This document shows positions 9,215-18,091 of a stretch of DNA of 64,000 nucleotides, piece after piece; within the stretch, counting starts at the first letter, position 1, and every line of letters begins with the position of its first letter. Position numbers and translations under genes: made by a program. The notes below the pieces were generated by a model, which worked only from the letters and a program-made list of their open reading frames with translations, did no database searches and was not told where the DNA came from. The stretch is from assembly GCA_965214525.1 (NCBI GenBank), contig OZ243959.1:1426001-1490000 (forward strand), in the 5' to 3' direction. The DNA is from Qipengyuania_B sp965214525 (GTDB lineage Bacteria > Pseudomonadota > Alphaproteobacteria > Sphingomonadales > Sphingomonadaceae).

Positions 9215-9976
9215 TTACCGTGTCGTCCCGCGATCCCGGTCGAGCAAAAGCTGAAACAGGATCGCGCGCAACTGCCCGTCGACCTGCCCGTCGATCCGCT
9301 CCGGTCGCCAACGGCGCTGGAATGCCTCGACCGCCTTGTGCCCATCGGTAACATCGTAGCCGAACCGCTCCAGCGCGAGATAGAAGCTGGCATCGTTATC
9401 GAACGGATCGCCGCGTTCCAGCTTGTCGGGACTTGGCAGACACAAACCGTATTGCGCCAGCCGGTCCCAGGGGAACAGTTCGCCCGGATCGATCTTGCGC
9501 GCAGGAGCAACGTCCGAGTGTCCAACGACATTGGCGCGGGGAATGTCGTAACGCTTCACCAGGCGCGCCAACAGCGGCACCAGTGCCTCGAACTGGGCAT
9601 CGCGAAACGGCCGATACCCGTACTTATGGCCAGGGTGATCGAGTTCGATCCCGATGCTGGCCGAATTTACGTCCCTATGCCCCCGCCAGAAGGACACGCC
9701 GGCATGCCATGCGCGCTTTTCTTCGGGTACCAGTTGGATAACCTCCCCCGCTTCGCCGATGACAAAATGGGCAGATACCTTGGCTTCCGGATCGCACAGC
9801 CGCTCGATCGCAAAACCCTTGTCCTGCATTTCGGTATAATGCAGCACGATCATGCTGATTGGCAGCTTGCGCTCGTCGTGATTTGGCGAAAGGACCTGCC
9901 GATCGATCAGTTCGTCTGGACTGCGTGGCAATCCTCCGCCTAGCACCGGTTCGGCGCCCATATTGCCCGCATTCAT
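9215..9976 (-). CDS. N-acetylmuramoyl-L-alanine amidase, Amidase_2 (AmiD/AmpD-like)
   Basis: A zinc amidase that cleaves the bond between N-acetylmuramic acid and the stem peptide. The 253 residues show the amidase_2 zinc ligands in order: IVLHYTE, RAWHAGVSFW, and GHSDVAPARKIDPGELFPW with the final His/Asp. A C-terminal stretch (about 190-253) resembles a small peptidoglycan-binding domain. There is no clear signal peptide, which favours a cytosolic or atypically exported role in wall recycling. The start ATG overlaps the stop of chpT by 4 bases (ATGA), so the two are translationally coupled. Confidence 0.92.
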   Translation of the reverse strand: MNAGNMGAEPVLGGGLPRSPDELIDRQVLSPNHDERKLPISMIVLHYTEMQDKGFAIERLCDPEAKVSAHFVIGEAGEVIQLVPEEKRAWHAGVSFWRGHRDVNSASIGIELDHPGHKYGYRPFRDAQFEALVPLLARLVKRYDIPRANVVGHSDVAPARKIDPGELFPWDRLAQYGLCLPSPDKLERGDPFDNDASFYLALERFGYDVTDGHKAVEAFQRRWRPERIDGQVDGQLRAILFQLLLDRDRGTTR

Positions 9977-10632
9977 CCGATCATGCCTTCGGGCATCGGC
10001 AGAACCGCGCCTAGCACCACGGCGTTGCCCGTCCGCTGATATTGCAAGCCACCGCCCTGCGCTTGTGCGACCAGCGCGATCATATGGGCCGCCGCCGTAC
10101 GGCTGGTAATGTCATCGGCAGCCAGATCGCCCTGCAAGGCCTTGCCGATGCTCTCGTCGAACGCGATGCGGTCGCCAACTGCGCGTACGACGATCTCGCT
10201 GGCACTATCGCGAGTCTCGACACCAATATCCAAAGTTCCGCCGCGGATCAGCGCGTCAATCGCGATCTGCGCGAAGTTCAGCAGCACCTTGACCGCGGCT
10301 TTGGGCATCGTGGGGTCGGGTGTTGCCCAATTGAGCTTGATACGGGCGTTGTTGCCGGCCAGCGCCTCGATGAGGCTATGCGGTTCCTCGATCGGGACCA
10401 TCTCGCCAAAACCTCCGGCAGCCCCGAATGCCAGGCGAAAGAATTTGAGCTTGTCGGTGCTGATCTTGGCGCTTTGCTCGAGCAGTTCGATGCATCTTGC
10501 GCGCATGTCTGCATCCTGCTCGTCGGCGAGCAATTCCAGCCCGTTGCTGAGCGCGCCGACCGGCGACAGCAGATCGTGGCACAGGCGCGAACACAGCATG
10601 GCGGCAAGGTCGACGGCGGCGGTGTCTTTCAT
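9973..10632 (-). CDS. chpT: Histidine phosphotransferase ChpT
   Basis: Phosphotransfer protein that passes phosphate from the hybrid kinase CckA to CtrA and CpdR, setting cell-cycle or motility programmes in alphaproteobacteria. The 219 residues have the dimerisation/H-box helix with the phospho-accepting histidine in RLCHDLLSPVGALSNGLE near residues 17-34. A degenerate HATPase-like C-terminal domain lacks the ATP-binding glycine boxes, as in the family. It forms a two-gene operon with the amidase downstream and is preceded by the JAMM protease gene on the same strand 36 bases away. Confidence 0.92.
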   Translation of the reverse strand: MKDTAAVDLAAMLCSRLCHDLLSPVGALSNGLELLADEQDADMRARCIELLEQSAKISTDKLKFFRLAFGAAGGFGEMVPIEEPHSLIEALAGNNARIKLNWATPDPTMPKAAVKVLLNFAQIAIDALIRGGTLDIGVETRDSASEIVVRAVGDRIAFDESIGKALQGDLAADDITSRTAAAHMIALVAQAQGGGLQYQRTGNAVVLGAVLPMPEGMIG

Positions 10633-10668
10633 GAAACCTCGGTTACTTTTTGGAGCAGGTTCGCTTTC

Positions 10669-11064
10669 CTAGCGATCAAGCAGCCTGAGGGAAAGCGGCA
10701 CGAAGCCGGTAGCATCGTCGCGCCAGAAGCGGACCTCGTCCAGCGTGGCGATGGCCCAGACGCGCCCGTCATGCCCAGCCTCGTCGCGATCAATCGCAGA
10801 GGGATAAACAGGGCCCAAAGGATGGGAGTGGTAGTAGCCGAGCACCTTTGGCCCGCCGGCACGTTCCATGCGGAAGGCGTCGATCAGCATCTGTGGGTCG
10901 ATAGAGAAACGGCTCGTGGGCGCCTCGTGAACGTTCGCCGCAGCTGCAGCTTCCGTGATCTGCCCCCCCTCGCCGAGCAATAAGCCGCAGCATTCCTCAG
11001 GTGCGGCCCTTCGCGCATGGGAAAGGATGTGGTGCAACGCCGTGCTTGAGACTTCGATGGTCAT
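10669..11064 (-). CDS. Mov34/MPN/PAD-1 (JAMM) family metalloprotease
   Basis: A small JAMM-fold zinc isopeptidase of about 131 residues. The signature is present: an N-terminal glutamate in PEECCGLLLG, then YYHSHPLGPVYPS followed by the D of IDRDEAG, matching H-x-H-P-x6-S-x2-D. Prokaryotic relatives cleave C-terminal residues from ubiquitin-like sulfur carriers, or act in cysteine or thiamine sulfur transfer; which applies here cannot be told. I place the start at ATG 11064; a longer form would begin at 11082. It is divergent from the RluD gene, whose start lies 16 bases away, so the two share one compact promoter region. Confidence 0.87.
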   Translation of the reverse strand: MTIEVSSTALHHILSHARRAAPEECCGLLLGEGGQITEAAAAANVHEAPTSRFSIDPQMLIDAFRMERAGGPKVLGYYHSHPLGPVYPSAIDRDEAGHDGRVWAIATLDEVRFWRDDATGFVPLSLRLLDR

Positions 11065-11080
11065 GCGCCAATCCCCTAGC

Positions 11081-12028
11081 ATGAACGGTCAGGAAACCAT
11101 TGCCGGGGTGATCGAGGCGACTGGCGGCAGGCTCGACAAGGCGCTGGCACAGGCAAGCGGCCTGTCGCGGGAACGCGTCAAGGCGCTCATTGCCTCGAAA
11201 GCTGTGTGGGTCGGTGACGCCGTTGCGGCCAGCCCATCGGACAAGGTCGCCGCAGGCACGCCTTTCCGGATCATGGTGCCTGCGCCCATACCGCTGACTG
11301 CACAGCCTCAAGCCATTCCGCTTGCCATCATCTACGAAGATGCAGATTTGCTGGTGGTCGACAAGCCCGCGGGCATGGTCGTCCATCCGGCTGCGGGAAA
11401 TCGGGATGGAACGCTGGTGAACGCATTGCTGCATCATTGCGCAGGGAAACTTTCGGGTATCAACGGGGTGGGGCGGCCCGGGATCGTCCACCGTATCGAC
11501 AAGGACACTTCTGGCCTGTTGGTCGTCGCCAAATCGGACGAAGCGCATCATGGGCTGACCGTGCAATTCGCAGCGCACAGCGTGCATCGTCGATACCTCG
11601 CCCTATGCGCCGGACACCCCCGGCCGCCGGCGGGTACCGTTGCGGCAAAAATCGGTCGATCCGACACCGATCGCAAGAAGATGACGGTGCTGCCCAACAA
11701 TAGCAATCGCGGTAAGCACGCCGTGACCCATTACGCGACGCTCCAACCCCTCGAACAGGCGAGTGTGCTGGAATGCAGGCTCGAGACCGGTAGAACCCAT
11801 CAGGTGCGCGTTCACTGCGCGTCAATCGGTCATGCGCTATTGGGCGACCCTGTCTACGGGCGAACTCCAGCGGCAATCCGTCCGGTTCTGGAACAGCTTG
11901 GATTTGCCCGGCAGGCGCTGCACGCTGGCGAACTGGGGTTCATTCACCCGGTAAGTGGGGCAATTTGCCGGTTTAACGCCGATTTGCCTGCCGACCTGCA
12001 GGAACTCATCGAGCGGCTTGGCCGTTAA
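11081..12028 (+). CDS. RluD-family 23S rRNA pseudouridine synthase
   Basis: Isomerises uridines to pseudouridine in large-subunit rRNA (RluD acts on helix 69). The 315 residues comprise an N-terminal S4 RNA-binding domain (GRLDKALAQASGLSRERVKALI) and a pseudouridine synthase domain. The catalytic aspartate is in GIVHRIDKDTSGLLVVAK, and the conserved motif LETGRTHQVRVHCASIGHALLGDPVYG follows, split across the substrate cleft. The ATG at 11081 is preferred; an in-frame ATG at 11063 would overlap the divergent JAMM gene. The family is certain; RluC and RluD cannot be told apart with complete certainty. Confidence 0.93.
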   Translation: MNGQETIAGVIEATGGRLDKALAQASGLSRERVKALIASKAVWVGDAVAASPSDKVAAGTPFRIMVPAPIPLTAQPQAIPLAIIYEDADLLVVDKPAGMVVHPAAGNRDGTLVNALLHHCAGKLSGINGVGRPGIVHRIDKDTSGLLVVAKSDEAHHGLTVQFAAHSVHRRYLALCAGHPRPPAGTVAAKIGRSDTDRKKMTVLPNNSNRGKHAVTHYATLQPLEQASVLECRLETGRTHQVRVHCASIGHALLGDPVYGRTPAAIRPVLEQLGFARQALHAGELGFIHPVSGAICRFNADLPADLQELIERLGR

Positions 12029-12038
12029 AATCGATTAA
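12025..12038. promoter_or_regulatory. CtrA-like half-site pair upstream of rpoH
   Basis: Two TTAA half-sites separated by 6 bases sit at the end of the pseudouridine synthase gene, about 112 bases before the rpoH start. CtrA recognises TTAA-N7-TTAA or TTAA-N6-TTAA-type pairs, and the chpT gene nearby shows that the pathway exists in this genome. A short TTAA pair is common by chance, so this is only a candidate. Confidence 0.25.
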
Positions 12039-12149
12039 ACTCGCTGCCAATTAGCACGTAAACGATTATATAGGAGTGGCGCGTTCCGCATTCGCCCAAT
12101 TGCTGAAATAGTATGTTGAAGGAACGCCGGATGGAAAGGTCAGGAATAC

Positions 12150-13061
12150 GTGAGCACCAGTAGAACCCCCTCGGTCCCGGCATTGAGCGGCGAGCAGAGC
12201 CTCAACCGCTACCTGGCCGAGATCAAGAAATATCCGGTGCTGACGGCCGAGCAGGAATACATGCTCGCCAAACGCTATTCCGAGCACGAAGACCCCGAGG
12301 CCGCCGCCCAGCTTGTTACCAGCCACCTGCGTCTGGTCGCCAAAATCGCGATGGGCTATCGCGGATATGGCCTGCCGGTCAGCGACCTTATCTCCGAAGG
12401 CAATGTCGGATTGATGCAGGGCGTCAAGAAGTTCGAACCTGATCGCGGGTTTCGGCTCGCGACCTATGCCATGTGGTGGATCAAGGCGAGCATCCAAGAA
12501 TTCATCCTGCGCAGCTGGAGCCTGGTGAAAATGGGGACCACCGCCGCGCAGAAGAAGTTGTTCTTCAACTTGCGTCGGATGAAGCGCAACCTGGACGCTT
12601 ACGAGGATGGCGACCTGCATCCCGACGACGTGACGAAGATCGCGACCGACCTTGGCGTGCCCGAGCAGGAAGTGATCAACATGAACCGCCGGATGATGAT
12701 GGGCGGCGACGGGTCGCTGAACGTCTCCATGCGCAATGGCGAAGAAGGCGCGGGGGAATGGCAGGATTGGTTGACCGACGATCGTCCCCTGCAGGACGAA
12801 ACCGTGGCCGACGCCGAGGAAGCGCAGGTCCGGCACGAGATGCTGGGCGAGGCGCTGGAAAGCCTTAACGAGCGGGAAAAGCACATCCTGCAAGAGCGCC
12901 GGTTGACGGACAATCCGCAGACCTTGGAAGAGTTGAGCCAGGTTTACGATGTGTCGCGTGAACGGATCCGGCAGATCGAGGTACGGGCGTTTGAAAAGCT
13001 GCAGAAAGCCATGCAACGCATTGCCGGCGAGCGATTGTTGCCTGCACCGGTAGCGGCTTAG
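12150..13061 (+). CDS. rpoH: RNA polymerase heat-shock sigma factor RpoH (sigma-32)
   Basis: Directs RNA polymerase to heat-shock promoters. The 303 residues show sigma region 2 (HLRLVAKIAMGYRGYGLPVSDLI, then FRLATYAMWWIKASIQEFI), the diagnostic RpoH box AAQKKLFFNLRR, and region 4 with its helix-turn-helix (LEELSQVYDVSRERIRQIE). The start is GTG at 12150, with CAGGAA just upstream. The gene is 14 bases before a small hypothetical gene and shares its strand with mtgA. ClpX and ClpP, classic members of the RpoH regulon, lie 3-5 kb away. Confidence 0.96.
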   Translation: MSTSRTPSVPALSGEQSLNRYLAEIKKYPVLTAEQEYMLAKRYSEHEDPEAAAQLVTSHLRLVAKIAMGYRGYGLPVSDLISEGNVGLMQGVKKFEPDRGFRLATYAMWWIKASIQEFILRSWSLVKMGTTAAQKKLFFNLRRMKRNLDAYEDGDLHPDDVTKIATDLGVPEQEVINMNRRMMMGGDGSLNVSMRNGEEGAGEWQDWLTDDRPLQDETVADAEEAQVRHEMLGEALESLNEREKHILQERRLTDNPQTLEELSQVYDVSRERIRQIEVRAFEKLQKAMQRIAGERLLPAPVAA

Positions 13062-13074
13062 GCAAACGCCCGAT

Positions 13075-13539
13075 ATGAAGCCGGGATGGCGGCGGTGGCT
13101 TTTGCCTGCTGCCGCCGTCCTGGCGTTCTGGCCGCGCATCGTTCCCCTGCCGGACCGGCTTCCCGATACAAGGATCGCGCAGGCCTACGCCGTGGAGGCC
13201 CGCCAGACGATCGCCTGGGCTCGGGACAACCCGGTGCAGCAGTTTCTCGATCTTTTGTTCGTTCAGCGCTGGCGTCTGTCGGATTGGCGCGTGGTGCCGG
13301 GAAGCGGCCAAGGCAGTCCCGCGATCCGGGAAGCGGCCGATGTGCTGGTGACAGCCAAGGCTATAGGTCCGTGGGGGATGCCTCTGCAAAGCTACACTAT
13401 CTGTTGCGGCGGTTCGGGCTTTACGCGCGGAGAGCCTTCACAAACACCGTCTCGGCAGGACGGAAAGTTCGACGAAGTCGGCGACGTCGCACCGCCGCCC
13501 CCGCCTCCACCGCCGCCGTCGGCCCCTGTAAAACCTTGA
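13075..13539 (+). CDS. Hypothetical exported protein with C-terminal polyproline run
   Basis: A 154-residue protein that I do not recognise. The N-terminus looks like an uncleaved or weak signal segment (RRWLLPAAAVLAFWP). The middle is moderately conserved-looking, with tryptophans and a CC pair (TICCGGSGF), and the C-terminus ends in an acidic patch followed by nine consecutive prolines. It begins 14 bases after rpoH and ends shortly before mtgA on the same strand, so it may be transcribed with either. A role in the cell envelope is plausible because of the signal-like start and the mtgA neighbour, but nothing in the sequence proves it. Confidence 0.6.
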   Translation: MKPGWRRWLLPAAAVLAFWPRIVPLPDRLPDTRIAQAYAVEARQTIAWARDNPVQQFLDLLFVQRWRLSDWRVVPGSGQGSPAIREAADVLVTAKAIGPWGMPLQSYTICCGGSGFTRGEPSQTPSRQDGKFDEVGDVAPPPPPPPPPSAPVKP

Positions 13540-13575
13540 TTGCTTGAAACATGTCAAGTCGCTAGGCCGTCGCCG

Positions 13576-14244
<669 letters not shown>

Positions 14245-15150
14245 ATGGGCGCCGGACACACTCATGCGCATGAGGGCAGCCATGCGCACGCCCCGGTGGA
14301 TTTCGGCCGAGCGTTTGCAATCGGGATCGTCCTCAATACCGGGTTCGTCATTGTCGAGGCGGTCTATGGCTACCTGTCCGGTTCGATGGCGCTTATCGCC
14401 GATGCCGGCCACAACCTTTCCGATGTTCTCAGCCTGCTGCTCGCCTGGGGCGCGAGCGTCGCGGCGAAGCGTCCGGCCAGCGCGCGCTTCACCTTCGGTT
14501 ACAAAAGTTCGACCATCCTTGCGGCTCTTGCAAACGCGATGCTGCTGCTGATCGCGCTGGGCGTCATACTGATCGAAACAGTTCGCCGTTTTGCCGAACC
14601 AGAACCGATCGAGGCGGGTACGGTCATGATCGTCGCAGGCATTGGGATCGCGATCAACACCGGTACGGCTCTCCTATTCCTGCGAGGCCGCAAGCACGAC
14701 ATCAACATACGCGGAGCGTTCCTGCACATGGCGGCAGATGCGCTGGTGAGCCTGGGCGTGGTGATTGCCGGGGCGCTTATCCTGTGGACGGGCGCACTAT
14801 GGATCGACCCCGTCACCAGCCTCGTCATCGTGGTCGTCATCGCCGTCGGCACTTGGGGTCTGTTGCGCGATAGCATCCGAATGAGTTTGCTGGCCGTGCC
14901 CGATGGAATCGATGAGGCTGCGGTTCGCTCTTATCTCGAAAGCCTGCCCGGCGTTTCAGGCATGCATGATCTGCATATCTGGCCCATGAGCACGACCGAG
15001 ACGGCGCTGACAGCGCATGTGGTCATGCTCGGCGGGCATCCGGGTGATCAGATGCTGCGTGAAGCGGCAGACGAATTGAAACATCATCACCGCATCGGCC
15101 ACGTAACTTTGCAGGTGGAAACAGAAGCGCGATGCGAAATAGGCTGTTAG
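14245..15150 (+). CDS. Cation diffusion facilitator (CzcD-like) metal efflux transporter
   Basis: Inner-membrane antiporter exporting divalent metals such as Zn2+, Co2+ or Cd2+ in exchange for protons. The 301 residues start with a histidine-rich cytosolic tail (HTHAHEGSHAHAP). Six predicted membrane helices follow, with the metal-site HxxxD pairs in helices 2 and 5 (DAGHNLSDV and LHMAADAL), and then a C-terminal cytosolic domain ending in a His-rich stretch (ELKHHHRIGH). It follows mtgA without any gap. The His/Asp site suggests zinc preference, by analogy with CzcD/ZitB, but specificity is not certain. Confidence 0.93.
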   Translation: MGAGHTHAHEGSHAHAPVDFGRAFAIGIVLNTGFVIVEAVYGYLSGSMALIADAGHNLSDVLSLLLAWGASVAAKRPASARFTFGYKSSTILAALANAMLLLIALGVILIETVRRFAEPEPIEAGTVMIVAGIGIAINTGTALLFLRGRKHDINIRGAFLHMAADALVSLGVVIAGALILWTGALWIDPVTSLVIVVVIAVGTWGLLRDSIRMSLLAVPDGIDEAAVRSYLESLPGVSGMHDLHIWPMSTTETALTAHVVMLGGHPGDQMLREAADELKHHHRIGHVTLQVETEARCEIGC

Positions 15151-15347
15151 CTTTCCTGTCACCCTTGCAAGCGAAGTAAGTCTTGCTCGGCTGAAGCATA
15201 AAGCGACTAGCGTGTCATCGAAGATCGCCATTTGGCAAGCATCCGCTGCCTTGGGATGGTAATGAGCCGGCCTGGCGGGTCCGATCTTCCCTCGACCCGA
15301 CTGACCAGAAGGAGGACCCACCCTTCATCGCAGCGCGCCCGCGCCGG

Positions 15348-15743
15348 CTAGTCCGCAGAAGGCTGCGGGCCGATCTTTGCCGCTTCGTTGTGCACGTTCT
15401 GTATCTTTGTCGCATCCCAGGTCAGCAATTCACGCCCCGCAGCATGGGCGGATGGAACATCACCGTCGCCATCGCCGCGGATAGCATAATTGTCTGTCAT
15501 TGCTGCCACCACGAACACATACGGGGCGGCCGGGTTGCCCGAATTGGCCACGATGGCGAGGGACTTGCCGTCGTCACAAGCGAATGCCTGCCATAGCTGC
15601 TTGTTCAGTTCGATTACTGTCGGCCCCAGCTTGCAAACCGCCGAGAATTCTGGCGTTTGCAGCGCATCTTCCTGCGCGGCGTGAGCCACAGGTGCGGCGC
15701 CGAGGGCAAGCGCAACCCAAAGCATGGGTCGCATTGCGTTCAC
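15348..15743 (-). CDS. Hypothetical periplasmic protein downstream of clpX
   Basis: A 131-residue protein with a clear signal peptide (MLWVALALGAAPVAHA, cleavage after AHA), so it is probably periplasmic. The mature part has one cysteine pair (VCKLG, FACDD) that could form a disulfide, and no domain that I recognise. The GTG start overlaps the clpX stop (GTGA), showing translational coupling; an ATG three codons later is an alternative start. The tie to clpX may be only transcriptional. Confidence 0.65.
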   Translation of the reverse strand: MNAMRPMLWVALALGAAPVAHAAQEDALQTPEFSAVCKLGPTVIELNKQLWQAFACDDGKSLAIVANSGNPAAPYVFVVAAMTDNYAIRGDGDGDVPSAHAAGRELLTWDATKIQNVHNEAAKIGPQPSAD

Positions 15744-17008
15744 GCAGCTTCCTCTTTCTTGGAACCCTTGCCGTCGACCACCCTGACAGGATCCTTGCGT
15801 TCCTCCACGACATCCTTGTCGATGACGATTTCGGTCACCCCATCCATGTCGGGCAGTTCGAACATCGTATCGAGAAGCAGACCTTCGACGATCGAGCGCA
15901 AACCACGGGCGCCCGTCTTGCGCTTGATCGCCTTCTCGGCAATTGTCTGCAACGCTTCCTGGTTGAACGTCAGTTCCACGTTCTCGAGTTCGAACAGCTT
16001 CTGATATTGTTTGACCAGCGCGTTCTTGGGTTCGGTAAGTATCGTGACCAGGGCCGCAACATCGAGATCGCGCAAGGTCGCTATCACCGGCAGACGGCCG
16101 ACAAATTCGGGGATCAGCCCGAATTTCAGCAGATCCTCGGGCTCGCTCTTCTCGAGCAACTCGCCGACGCGCCGCTTATCAGGATCGGCGACGTGCGCGC
16201 CAAAGCCGATACTGCGTTTCTGCAACCGGTCAGCAATGATCTTTTCCAGGCCCGCAAACGCGCCGCCGCATATGAACAGGATGTTGGTCGTATCGACCTG
16301 CAGAAATTCCTGCTGCGGATGCTTGCGCCCGCCCTGGGGCGGAACGCTCGCCGTGGTGCCTTCCATCAGCTTGAGCAGCGCCTGTTGAACGCCCTCGCCC
16401 GATACATCGCGGGTAATCGAAGGGTTCTCCGCCTTGCGGGTGATCTTGTCGATCTCGTCGATATAGACGATGCCGTGCTGAGCCTTTTCGACGTTGTAAT
16501 CACTGGACTGCAACAGCTTCAGGATGATGTTCTCAACGTCCTCGCCGACATAGCCCGCCTCGGTCAGCGTCGTGGCATCGGCCATGGTGAAGGGCACATC
16601 AAAGGTGCGCGCCAACGTTTGGGCGAGCAATGTCTTGCCCGAACCGGTCGGCCCGACCAGCAGGATGTTCGACTTTGCCAGTTCGACCTCGCCGGCCTTA
16701 CCCGAATGCTTCAACCGCTTGTAATGGTTATGCACGGCGACGGACAGCACGCGCTTTGCCCGATCCTGCCCGATGACATAATCGTTCAAGGTCCGGAAAA
16801 TCTCCGCGGGCGAAGGCACGTCGCCATCCTTGCGTCCGGCCAAGCCAGCCTTCGTCTCTTCGCGAATGATATCGTTGCAAAGCTCCACGCATTCATCGCA
16901 GATGAAAACGGTGGGCCCCGCGATAAGCTTGCGCACCTCGTGCTGGGATTTGCCGCAGAAGCTGCAATACAGCGTACTTTTGCTATCCGTTCCGCTCAAT
17001 TTCGTCAT
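15740..17008 (-). CDS. clpX: ATP-dependent Clp protease ATP-binding subunit ClpX
   Basis: AAA+ unfoldase that feeds substrates to ClpP; in alphaproteobacteria it degrades CtrA and other cell-cycle proteins. The 422 residues show the N-terminal C4 zinc-binding domain (YCSFCGKSQ... FICDECVELC), Walker A (LLVGPTGSGKTLLA), Walker B (GIVYIDEIDKI), and the IGF loop (RSIGFGAHV) that docks on ClpP. I placed the start at ATG 17008 (MTKLSGTDSKS), which matches the family. A TTG 23 codons upstream is in frame but gives an unlikely extension. clpP lies upstream on the same strand, 192 bases away. Confidence 0.96.
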   Translation of the reverse strand: MTKLSGTDSKSTLYCSFCGKSQHEVRKLIAGPTVFICDECVELCNDIIREETKAGLAGRKDGDVPSPAEIFRTLNDYVIGQDRAKRVLSVAVHNHYKRLKHSGKAGEVELAKSNILLVGPTGSGKTLLAQTLARTFDVPFTMADATTLTEAGYVGEDVENIILKLLQSSDYNVEKAQHGIVYIDEIDKITRKAENPSITRDVSGEGVQQALLKLMEGTTASVPPQGGRKHPQQEFLQVDTTNILFICGGAFAGLEKIIADRLQKRSIGFGAHVADPDKRRVGELLEKSEPEDLLKFGLIPEFVGRLPVIATLRDLDVAALVTILTEPKNALVKQYQKLFELENVELTFNQEALQTIAEKAIKRKTGARGLRSIVEGLLLDTMFELPDMDGVTEIVIDKDVVEERKDPVRVVDGKGSKKEEAA

Positions 17009-17200
17009 TCCTAAGTCTTCCGAACCGCACAGCCTTGCAGATTCGTCGAAGTGTATCGACACCCCGTCATTAATCAATGGGAAGTCTTAACATCCCTGCC
17101 CTTACGACAACATGAAGTCGCGCCGGTCACGTCTACGTAAGAACGACCGCCGACGGGTCCGACGCACGCCGTGAAAGGAGGACACGGCAACATGAGATCG

Positions 17201-17905
17201 CTATTCCGGCGCGCCGCCCGAACCCTTCTCCTCGTCCGACGCCTCACCTTCGGGCCGGGTTTCGAACACCTTGTCGACAATGCCAAACGTCATCGCCTCG
17301 TCCGCTTCGAGAAACGTGTCGCGATCCATTGCCTTTTCGATCTCGGTCAGGGTCTTGCCCGTGTACTTCGCGTACAGATCGTTCATGCGCTTGCGCATCC
17401 GGAGGATCTCTCGCGCCTGGATCTCGATGTCGGCGGCCATGCCGCGCGCCCCGCCCGAGGGCTGATGCACCATGATGCGAGCATTGGGAAGCGCGATACG
17501 CATCCCCGGTTCCCCCGCTGCCAGCAAGAAGCTGCCCATCGACGCCGCCTGGCCGATGCAGACGGTCGAAACGCGCGGTTTGATGTATTGCATCGTGTCG
17601 TGGATCGCGAGACCCGCCGTCACCACGCCGCCCGGTGAATTGATGTACATGCTGATTGGCTTTGACGGGTTCTCGGATTCCAGGAACAGCAATTGCGCCA
17701 CAATCAGCGAGGCCATGTTATCCTCGACCTGATTGGTCACGAAAACGATCCGTTCCCGAAGCAGGCGGCTGAAAATGTCGAAGCTGCGCTCGCCCCGGCT
17801 GGTTTGCTCGACCACCATGGGAACCAGCGCGCCGGTTACCGGATCGCGTGTGAACTGGCCTTGCGTTCCGAAGGTTTCACCAAGAGAGCCGGACAGATCG
17901 ATCAT
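17201..17905 (-). CDS. clpP: ATP-dependent Clp protease proteolytic subunit ClpP
   Basis: Tetradecameric serine protease that degrades substrates unfolded by ClpX or ClpA. The 234 residues include the catalytic serine at about 122 (GQAASMGSFLLAAG) and histidine at about 147 (IMVHQPSGG), with the catalytic aspartate expected in the MDRDTFLEADEA region. The N-terminus is extended compared with E. coli ClpP and the C-terminus is acidic (EKGSGGAPE), both common in alphaproteobacteria. It is the first gene of the clpP-clpX order and is divergent from the TonB receptor gene at 18092. Confidence 0.96.
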   Translation of the reverse strand: MIDLSGSLGETFGTQGQFTRDPVTGALVPMVVEQTSRGERSFDIFSRLLRERIVFVTNQVEDNMASLIVAQLLFLESENPSKPISMYINSPGGVVTAGLAIHDTMQYIKPRVSTVCIGQAASMGSFLLAAGEPGMRIALPNARIMVHQPSGGARGMAADIEIQAREILRMRKRMNDLYAKYTGKTLTEIEKAMDRDTFLEADEAMTFGIVDKVFETRPEGEASDEEKGSGGAPE

Positions 17906-18091
17906 TCGAGAATTCCTTTGAGGGACAATGCAGCGCCTATCTCGCTATCGCAGGTCGAATTACAACCCCGTTTACCTTGCAGACCCCTACGACCGGACTG
18001 TCGTCGTGCCACTACCGGGGTACGGCACGATCGAACGAGGAACCAGGATGATCGCTGCTGACAGACACTCCAGTTACCGTTAAGCGCACGC

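Noticed and set aside
12066..13139. 357-codon minus-strand frame
   Set aside because: Antisense to rpoH; no independent signal.
15500..17014. 504-codon plus-strand frame
   Set aside because: Antisense to clpX.
17171..17190. AAAGGAGG followed by ATG on the plus strand near the end of clpP
   Set aside because: It looks like a ribosome-binding site, but the frame behind it is antisense to clpP and has no protein character.
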